Shown: positions 1 to 5,801 of the stretch, in pieces
Layout of the letters: each line of letters opens with the position of its first letter
How positions within the stretch are numbered: position 1 is the stretch's first letter
Assembly (NCBI GenBank): GCA_903871865.1
Contig: CAIQIL010000391.1
Location: 1-5,801, forward strand
Origin: an uncultured Burkholderiales bacterium
GTDB lineage: Bacteria; Pseudomonadota; Gammaproteobacteria; Burkholderiales; Burkholderiaceae_C
Direction: 5' to 3'
DNA: 5,801 nucleotides
The notes under the pieces: generated by a model
Databases searched by the model: none
The model's input: the letters and a program-made list of their open reading frames with translations, nothing else
Told to the model about the DNA's origin: nothing
Made by a program: the position numbers and the translations under genes

Positions 1-172
1 GCCCGAGGCCGATCATCTTCTCAACCACGGCCTCGGCAGGGTGCGCCGCATAGGTGCCGCCGGCGTCCTCGATGCCCTTGCGGGAGGCCACGGCGATCTT
101 GTGCATCAGCTCCATGTTGAGCTCGTCGGAGAGCTGGAGCGGCGGAGCCGGGTAGCCCGCCTGGCTGCCGGC
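1..172 (-). pseudogene. Fragment of a FadB/PaaH-like 3-hydroxyacyl-CoA dehydrogenase C-terminal domain, fused to hisG
   Basis: This is the part of the hybrid frame after the HisG block (residues 78-134). The [13 protein letters not shown] segment (83-95), a following helix with LMHKIA, and [15 protein letters not shown] (120-134) are what I expect of the C-terminal domain of bacterial 3-hydroxyacyl-CoA dehydrogenases. These enzymes oxidise L-3-hydroxyacyl-CoA to 3-ketoacyl-CoA with NAD in beta-oxidation. In that family the next residues would be a GR...G.GFY(D/E)Y motif, just beyond the left edge. The NAD-binding Rossmann domain and the catalytic His/Glu region are absent, so this piece cannot be active alone. 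Base composition and codon use look like those of the neighbours, so the donor is probably the same or a related genome. The family call is made from memory, without a search. Confidence 0.65.
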
Positions 173-403
173 GTGCTCGATGAGGATGTCCTTGCCGGCC
201 ACACCGATGTCGGCGCCACCATGCTGCACGTAGGTGGGCACGTCGGTGGCGCGCACCAGCACCACGCGCACGTCGTCGCGGTTGGTGGGCAGGATCAGCT
301 TGCGGGATTTTTCAGGGTCTTCGAGCACCTGGATGCCGGCAGCGGCCAGCAGCGGCAGGGTTTCTTCGAAGATGCGGCCTTTGGAGAGTGCGAGGGTGAT
401 CAT
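1..403 (-). CDS. hisG: Hybrid frame: HisG N-terminus joined to a 3-hydroxyacyl-CoA dehydrogenase C-terminal piece (3' end off window)
   Basis: The frame starts at ATG 403-401, two bases after the murA stop, with an AAGGA ribosome site at 420-416 (12-base spacer). It stays open to the window edge (134 codons). Residues 1-77 match short-form ATP phosphoribosyltransferase, which joins ATP and PRPP in the first step of histidine synthesis: [12 protein letters not shown] at the N-terminus, KLILPTN near 35-41, [11 protein letters not shown] at 50-60 and [11 protein letters not shown] at 62-72. In this family the chain should continue with a segment like GLYQPLDL and then the PRPP-binding domain, about 210 residues in all. 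Instead residues 78-134 read [18 protein letters not shown] and later [10 protein letters not shown], typical of the 3-hydroxyacyl-CoA dehydrogenase C-terminal domain. As written, the product cannot be a working HisG. The HisG start and first 77 residues are secure. The second half rests on remembered family patterns. A real rearrangement and an assembly chimera are both possible. Confidence 0.8.
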   Translation of the reverse strand, partial: MITLALSKGRIFEETLPLLAAAGIQVLEDPEKSRKLILPTNRDDVRVVLVRATDVPTYVQHGGADIGVAGKDILIEHAGSQAGYPAPPLQLSDELNMELMHKIAVASRKGIEDAGGTYAAHPAEAVVEKMIGLG

Positions 404-405
404 GT

Positions 406-2095
<1,690 letters not shown>

Positions 2096-2120
2096 GGGGT
2101 GCTCGGTTCGGAAGAAGGCT

Positions 2121-2894
2121 TCAGTGCCTGATTTTGTAGCCCGTTTTCAGCAGGCGCAGCGCCACGGCGGCCACGGCGAGCGTGACGCCCAGGACCACCG
2201 CCAGGCTCGACCAGGGGCTGACGTCGCTCTGGCCGAAAAAGCCGCGGCGGAATCCGTCAATCAGGTAGAAGAAAGGGTTGAGGCGCGAAACGCCGTGCCA
2301 GAAATCGGGCAGGGAATGCACGGAGTAGAACACGCCCGACAGGAAGGTCATGGGCAGGATGACGAAGTTCTGGAAGGCCGCCATCTGGTCGAACTTGTCG
2401 GCCCACAGCCCGGCGATCAGGCCCAGCGAGCCCAGCAGGCAACCGCCCAGCACCGCGAAGGTCAGCGCCCACAGCGGCTGTGCCATCTGGGGCGCGGCGA
2501 ACACCACGGTGGCCAGCCAGACGCCCGCGCCCACCATCAGGCCACGCACCAGCGAGGCCCCGACATAGGCCAGGAACCAGGCGCGGTGGGACAGCGGCGT
2601 CAGCAGCACGAACACGAGGTTGCCCGTGATCTTGCTCTGGATCAACGAGGACGAACTGTTGGCAAAGGCGTTTTGCAGCACCGACATCATCACCAGGCCC
2701 GGCACCAGGAAGGCCGTGTAGCCCACGCCCGGGTAGACCTGCACGTGGTTCTCCAGCACGTGGCCGAAGATGAGCAGGTAGAGCACGGCCGTCAGCACAG
2801 GCGCGCCGACGGTCTGTGCAGCCACCTTCCAGAAGCGCAGCACTTCCTTGACGAACAGCGGGCGGGCGCCCTGCAGGGATGCGAGCCAGATCAT
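2121..2894 (-). CDS. ABC-2 type transporter permease (YadH-like)
   Basis: This is an inner-membrane subunit of an ABC exporter, 257 residues, close to E. coli YadH (256). A cytoplasmic N-terminus containing FVKEVLRFWKVAAQT precedes about six hydrophobic segments, roughly at 30-47, 60-80, 106-130, 140-162, 168-188 and 228-250. The ABC-2 hallmark is clear in FVILPMTFLSGVFYSVHSLP (167-186), followed by the NPFFYLIDGFR stretch (206-216). The start ATG 2894-2892 overlaps the ATPase stop as ATGA. This indicates translational coupling and a 1:1 pair. The same frame stays open upstream to 3338 only as an out-of-frame shadow of the ATPase gene. The substrate is not evident. Related ABC-2 pairs export polysaccharides, lipo-oligosaccharides, lipids or drugs. 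It is not MlaE, the permease that often lies near ibaG in enterobacteria. Confidence 0.93.
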   Translation of the reverse strand: MIWLASLQGARPLFVKEVLRFWKVAAQTVGAPVLTAVLYLLIFGHVLENHVQVYPGVGYTAFLVPGLVMMSVLQNAFANSSSSLIQSKITGNLVFVLLTPLSHRAWFLAYVGASLVRGLMVGAGVWLATVVFAAPQMAQPLWALTFAVLGGCLLGSLGLIAGLWADKFDQMAAFQNFVILPMTFLSGVFYSVHSLPDFWHGVSRLNPFFYLIDGFRRGFFGQSDVSPWSSLAVVLGVTLAVAAVALRLLKTGYKIRH

Positions 2895-3862
2895 GCCGAT
2901 ACCCCCTGCGCTGCAGCGGCCAGGCCACCGGCCGGCGCCACGGCAGGCGGCGGTGGCGTCAAGCGGCCCTGCATGATGGCCAGGAACACATCTTCCAGGT
3001 CGGCACGGCCCATCTCCAGGTCCTCGATGGCGCAGCCGGCTTCGCGCAACGCCGCCAGCGTGTGCTCGACCTCGGCGGCATCGCGTGCCGGCAGTTGCAC
3101 GATGCGCCCGGTGATGCGGGCCTGCGCAGCCAGCGCAGGCGGCAGGGCCGCATCCGTCTTGAAACGCAGCATGGTGGAGGCCGTGCCCGCCAGCAGGGCC
3201 GAGGTGCGGTCCAACGCCACCAGTTGCCCTTGCTTGAGCATGCCGATGCGGTGGCACAGGGCCTCGGCCTCTTCCAGGTAGTGCGTGGTCAGCAGCACGG
3301 TGTGGCCGTCCTTGTTGAGCTTGGCGATGAACTGCCACAGCGTTTGGCGCAGTTCCACATCGACGCCCGCGGTGGGCTCGTCCAGCACGATGACCGGCGG
3401 GCGGTGGACCAGGGCCTGGGCCACCAGCACACGGCGCTTCATGCCACCCGAGAGCTGGCGCATGTTGGCCTCGGCCTTGTCAGCCAGCCCCAGGTGGGCC
3501 AGCAGCTCGTCGATCCAGTCGTCATTGCGGCGCAGGCCGAAGTAGGCGCTCTGGATGCGCAGGGTCTCGCGCACCGAGAAGAAGGGGTCGAACACCAGTT
3601 CCTGCGGCACCACGCCCAAGGCGCGGCGGGCGGCGGCATAGTCGCTCACCACATCGTGGCCCTGCACCGTGACGCGGCCAGAGGTGGCGCGACTCAGGCC
3701 CGCCAGGATGCTGATGAGGGTGGTTTTGCCCGCGCCGTTGGGGCCGAGCAAGCCGAAGAACTCGCCCTCGGCGATGTCGAAGCTCACGCCCTGCAGGGCA
3801 CGGACCTCGCGGCCGGCGGAGGTGAAGGTCTTGGTGACCTGCTGGAAGGAGATGGCATTCAT
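2891..3862 (-). CDS. ABC transporter ATP-binding protein (YadG/NodI-like)
   Basis: This is the cytoplasmic ATPase that powers the adjacent permease, 323 residues (E. coli YadG is about 308). All nucleotide-binding motifs are intact: Walker A GPNGAGKTT (40-48), Q-loop Gln87 in VVPQE, signature LSGGM (137-141), Walker B VIVLDEP (157-163) with catalytic Glu162, D-loop AGVD, and switch His194 in LTTHYLEEAE. A C-terminal accessory region (about 225-300) ends in the LEDVFL motif typical of ABC-2 exporter ATPases. A Pro/Ala-rich tail (301-323) follows. I prefer ATG 3862-3860 because MNAISFQQVTKTF fits the family. The in-frame ATG at 3874 adds MRTS and has a weak AAGG 13 bases upstream, so it cannot be excluded. 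This is the first gene of the minus-strand cluster, so its promoter should lie in 3863-4007. Confidence 0.94.
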   Translation of the reverse strand: MNAISFQQVTKTFTSAGREVRALQGVSFDIAEGEFFGLLGPNGAGKTTLISILAGLSRATSGRVTVQGHDVVSDYAAARRALGVVPQELVFDPFFSVRETLRIQSAYFGLRRNDDWIDELLAHLGLADKAEANMRQLSGGMKRRVLVAQALVHRPPVIVLDEPTAGVDVELRQTLWQFIAKLNKDGHTVLLTTHYLEEAEALCHRIGMLKQGQLVALDRTSALLAGTASTMLRFKTDAALPPALAAQARITGRIVQLPARDAAEVEHTLAALREAGCAIEDLEMGRADLEDVFLAIMQGRLTPPPPAVAPAGGLAAAAQGVSA

Positions 3863-4007
3863 GGAGGTGCGCATTCTAGAGAGGCCGCCTTGCGCGTGCT
3901 GACCCCAGGTTTTTCAGGCCCTGTTTTGAGGGGGCTGCCGAGGGCTTGAGCGCATGGAACGGGTAGTAACATGGCCCGGCCTTGACACACCCACAGGAGA
4001 CAAGAAC
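3863..4007. promoter_or_regulatory. Divergent intergenic region between the ABC ATPase and the acyl-CoA-binding protein gene
   Basis: This 145-base region must supply promoters in both directions. For the rightward gene a weak sigma70-like pair is TTGAGC (3946-3951) and TAACAT (3967-3972), with a short 15-base spacer. The leftward promoter for the ABC-ibaG-murA-hisG cluster is not recognisable. The A/T-richer patch at 3909-3930, GTTTTTC and GTTTTGA separated by CAGGCCCT, is the lowest-GC part. Confidence 0.35.
3995..4000 (+). promoter_or_regulatory. Ribosome binding site fixing the acyl-CoA-binding protein start
   Basis: AGGAGA lies seven bases before ATG 4008-4010. It decides against the in-frame ATG at 3954, which would add 18 residues with no family match. 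Confidence 0.85.
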
Positions 4008-4265
4008 ATGTCCGATCTGCAAGCCCGCTTCGACCAGGCCCTGGCCGACTCCAAGCTGCTGCCCGCCAAGCCCGACAACAGCACCCTGCTGCAGATCTAC
4101 TCGCTGTTCAAGCAAGGCAGCGTGGGCGATGTGCAGGGCGACCGCCCCGGCATGATGGATTTCGTGGGCCGCGCCAAGTACGACGCCTGGGCCGGCCTCA
4201 AGGGCAAGACCCAGGACGCTGCCAAGCAGGCGTACATCGACCTGATCGAGTCGCTGAAGAAGTGA
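4008..4265 (+). CDS. Acyl-CoA-binding protein (ACBP family)
   Basis: This is a small cytosolic protein of 85 residues, the usual size for a free-standing ACBP. Family members hold medium- to long-chain acyl-CoA esters in a four-helix bundle and so buffer or deliver them to lipid enzymes. The diagnostic run is present: LLQIYSLFKQGSVGD (27-41), DRPGMMDFVGRAKYDAW (45-61), then LKGKTQDAAKQAYIDLIESL (64-83). The Tyr of YSLFKQ (31), Lys35, Lys57 and Tyr76 correspond to residues that contact the CoA phosphate and adenine in studied ACBPs. The start is set by a good ribosome site. The gene is monocistronic and faces the PHA-family gene tail to tail, 22 bases away. ACBPs are near universal in eukaryotes and patchy in bacteria. 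Confidence 0.95.
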   Translation: MSDLQARFDQALADSKLLPAKPDNSTLLQIYSLFKQGSVGDVQGDRPGMMDFVGRAKYDAWAGLKGKTQDAAKQAYIDLIESLKK

Positions 4266-4282
4266 GCCGACGGGCTGGGGCA

Positions 4283-4301
4283 AGGGCTCAGGCCTGGCCC
4301 T
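4283..4301. terminator. Possible hairpin between the convergent genes
   Basis: AGGGC (4283-4287) pairs with GCCCT (4297-4301). The centre CAGGCCTG (4289-4296) is itself palindromic, with a single T (4288) bulged. It overlaps the stop codon of the minus-strand gene and lies 18 bases past the ACBP stop. There is no T-run on either strand, so an intrinsic terminator role is weak. Confidence 0.25.
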
Positions 4302-4605
4302 CGGCCCTGTTCTGAGACTTCTCGATCAAGCGGCCCAGGCTCTTGGCCACTTCGGCCTCGATCATGGGCTTGAGCGCCGACATCATCATGCCGAGCTTGA
4401 TGCTCAGGTCGAACTCGGTGCCCGTCACCTTCATCGTGCCTTTGACGCCCATGCGCTCGAAGGTGATGGTGTCCTGATCGGCGCCTTGCTGGTGCTGGCA
4501 ACTCAGGCCCAGCTTGGACGCCGAGGTGTCCACCCACTTCTGGGCCAGTTCACGGGCCTTCTCCAGGCCCAGGGTGTGCGATTGTTGGAACGTCACGTCG
4601 CTCAC
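4288..4605 (-). CDS. Polyhydroxyalkanoic acid system family protein (PHA_gran_rgn-like)
   Basis: This is a small soluble protein of 105 residues. The N-terminal SDVTFQQSHTLGLEKARELA (2-21), the centre DTITFERMGVKGTMKVTGTEF (45-65) and the C-terminal LGMMMSALKPMIEAEVAKSL (71-90) follow the plan of a family annotated as putative PHA granule or PHA-system proteins. The family has a small domain in which a helix with SHxLGxxxA precedes beta strands and a basic/acidic C-terminal helix. Its biochemical role is not established. The start is GTG 4605-4603, supported by a strong AAGGAGA ribosome site. An ATG at 4758 in the same frame would add 51 residues of non-family, Arg/Pro-rich sequence and is rejected. 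No PHA synthase, phasin or depolymerase lies in the window, so the PHA link rests on the family name alone. Confidence 0.82.
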   Translation of the reverse strand: MSDVTFQQSHTLGLEKARELAQKWVDTSASKLGLSCQHQQGADQDTITFERMGVKGTMKVTGTEFDLSIKLGMMMSALKPMIEAEVAKSLGRLIEKSQNRAEGQA

Positions 4606-4610
4606 GGCGG

Positions 4611-4617
4611 TCTCCTT
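4611..4617 (-). promoter_or_regulatory. Ribosome binding site fixing a GTG start
   Basis: On the minus strand AAGGAGA lies five bases before GTG 4605-4603. It is the strongest Shine-Dalgarno match in the window and makes the GTG the clear start of the PHA-system family gene. Confidence 0.85.
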
Positions 4618-4640
4618 GCGAACTTGCCAAACTGACTGAA

Positions 4641-4664
4641 TGCCCTCGGGTGAATCCGCGGGCA
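4641..4664. promoter_or_regulatory. Interrupted inverted repeat in a divergent spacer, candidate operator
   Basis: The arms TGCCC-t-CGG (4641-4649) and CCG-c-GGGCA (4656-4664) are perfect complements apart from one mismatched pair. They flank a six-base centre, GTGAAT. The repeat lies in the 174-base spacer between the PHA-family gene (-) and the M20 gene (+). Just beside it on the minus strand is TTTACA (4676-4671), a good -35 match, though no good -10 follows. It could be an operator or a transcript hairpin. GC-rich DNA yields such repeats by chance fairly often. Confidence 0.3.
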
Positions 4665-4779
4665 CCGCACTGTAAACCGGTCCGTGGCGCCCGCGCGGAT
4701 GGCGGGGCTCGGGGGTAAGATGAAGCGGCACGCCTTTTTGCACGCTTTCGCCAGCCACGCTCGCCCTGGCGCCGACACC

Positions 4780-5801
4780 ATGACCGCATCAGCCACTGGT
4801 TTGCCCCCCACCGTTCTGCCCGAATTGCTGGACCAGGCCGAGGCCATCCGCGTGCTGCGCCGGGACATCCATGCCCACCCCGAGCTGTGCTTCGAGGAAG
4901 AGCGCACCGCCGACATCGTGGCGCGCACGCTGGCGTCTTTCGGCATCGAGGTGCACCGCGGCTTGGGCAAGACCGGCGTGGTCGGGGTCATCCAGGGCTT
5001 GCGCCCGGGGCCGCGCGCCATCGGCCTGCGTGCCGACATGGACGCCCTGCCCATGACGGAGCACAACACCTTCGCCCACGCCAGCCGCCACCACGGCAAG
5101 ATGCACGCCTGCGGCCACGACGGCCACGTCGCCATGCTGCTGTCCGCGGCCCAGCACCTGGCGGCGCACCGCGATTTCGCAGGCACGGTGTATGTGGTGT
5201 TCCAGCCCGCAGAAGAAGGCGGCGGCGGCGCGCGGGAGATGGTCCGCGACGGCTTGTTCGAGCGCTTCCCGATGGACGCCATCTTCGGCATGCACAACTG
5301 GCCCGGCATGCCCGTGGGCAGCTTCGCCGTGCGCAACGGGCCGTGCTTTGCGTCCAGCAACGAGTTCCACATCACCATCCGCGGCAAGGGTTGCCATGGC
5401 GCCATGCCGCACCTGGGCATCGACCCCGTGCCCGTGGCCTGCCAGTTGGTGCAGGCCTACCAGACCATCCTGACGCGCAATGTGCGGCCGGTGGAGACGG
5501 GCGTCATCTCGGTGACCATGATCCAGGCCGGCGAGGCCACCAACGTCATCCCCGAGTCGGTGGTGATGCAAGGCACGGTGCGCACCTTCACCACCGAGGT
5601 GCTGGACCTGATCGAAAACCGCATGCGCGAGATCACCCAGCAGCTGTGCGCCGCGTTTGGCGCCAGCGCCGATTTCGAGTTCAGCCGCAACTACCCGCCC
5701 ACGGTGAACCACGCCTTCGAGGCCCACTTCGTGCGCGAGGTGATGGCCGAGGTGGTGGGCGCCGAGCAGGTGCACGAGTTCGAGCCCACCATGGGCGCGG
5801 A
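4780..5801 (+). CDS. M20 family amidohydrolase, hippurate hydrolase/N-acyl-amino-acid hydrolase type (3' end off window)
   Basis: This is a cytoplasmic metallohydrolase that removes acyl groups from N-acyl amino acids such as hippurate or N-acetyl amino acids. The exact substrate cannot be read from sequence. The window holds 340 complete codons of an expected 390-400. Motifs seen are RDIHAHPEL (28-36), GLRADMDALP (82-91) with the M20 Asp, MHACGHDGH (108-116) with metal ligands Cys111 and His113, FQPAEEGGGGA (141-151) with catalytic or metal Glu145-Glu146, and MHNWPGMPVG (171-180) with ligand His172. The dimerisation domain starts near 195 with FHITIRGKGCHGAMPHLGIDP. The last His ligand should lie beyond the edge. 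ATG 4780-4782 has no ribosome site. An in-frame ATG at 4720 would add 20 residues (MKRHAFLHAF...), so the start is uncertain. The gene is divergent from the PHA-family gene. Confidence 0.93.
   Translation, partial: MTASATGLPPTVLPELLDQAEAIRVLRRDIHAHPELCFEEERTADIVARTLASFGIEVHRGLGKTGVVGVIQGLRPGPRAIGLRADMDALPMTEHNTFAHASRHHGKMHACGHDGHVAMLLSAAQHLAAHRDFAGTVYVVFQPAEEGGGGAREMVRDGLFERFPMDAIFGMHNWPGMPVGSFAVRNGPCFASSNEFHITIRGKGCHGAMPHLGIDPVPVACQLVQAYQTILTRNVRPVETGVISVTMIQAGEATNVIPESVVMQGTVRTFTTEVLDLIENRMREITQQLCAAFGASADFEFSRNYPPTVNHAFEAHFVREVMAEVVGAEQVHEFEPTMGA

Noticed and set aside
2895..3338. Long N-terminal extension of the permease frame
   Set aside because: It lies inside the ATPase gene in another frame and its translation is not membrane-like. 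The ATGA overlap at 2891-2894 gives a natural start.
3876..4283. 135-codon minus-strand frame opposite the ACBP gene
   Set aside because: The plus-strand ACBP has a strong ribosome site and complete family motifs. The antisense translation matches nothing I recognise.
4606..4758. 51-residue N-terminal extension of the PHA-family protein from ATG 4758
   Set aside because: The extension is Arg/Pro-rich and unlike the family, while AAGGAGA five bases before GTG 4605 marks the start.
4789..5775. 328-codon minus-strand open frame opposite the M20 gene
   Set aside because: It is the His/Gly/Ala-rich antisense of a gene with all M20 motifs. No family resemblance was seen.

Overview
The window is GC-rich DNA with densely packed genes. 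Protein similarity and gene order point to a betaproteobacterium of the Burkholderiales, probably Comamonadaceae. This placement is inferred from remembered family sequences, not from a search. I see no RNA genes, CRISPR arrays, insertion sequences or other mobile elements.

Left part (1-3862, all minus strand): five reading frames look like one transcription unit, read right to left. They encode an ABC-2 family ATPase, its membrane permease (ATGA stop/start overlap), the BolA-family protein IbaG, the peptidoglycan enzyme MurA, and a frame that begins as HisG. The ibaG-murA pair is the classic proteobacterial arrangement, and hisG after murA is common in betaproteobacteria. The unit therefore joins an envelope exporter, an iron-sulfur/stress-related protein, the first committed step of murein synthesis and the first step of histidine synthesis.

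The main anomaly is at the left edge. The hisG frame is normal for about 77 codons. It then continues in frame, without a stop, into sequence that looks like the C-terminal domain of a FadB/PaaH-type 3-hydroxyacyl-CoA dehydrogenase. The join lies near 167-181, where both families could encode a similar I-E-H-x-G stretch. It is either a real deletion or translocation that destroyed hisG, or a chimeric assembly or clone join near a contig end. I consider the artefact at least as likely.

Right part (3863-5801): a divergent intergenic region leads into a small acyl-CoA-binding protein gene (+). This converges with a polyhydroxyalkanoic-acid-system family gene (-). After a 174-base divergent spacer comes an M20 amidohydrolase of the hippurate hydrolase/N-acyl-amino-acid hydrolase type (+), cut by the right edge. 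Acyl-CoA binding, PHA metabolism and acyl-amino-acid hydrolysis give this part a loose acyl-metabolism theme. Nothing in the sequence proves that these three genes act together.

Apart from the hisG junction, the window reads as ordinary core chromosome. I did not find a convincing new biological system.
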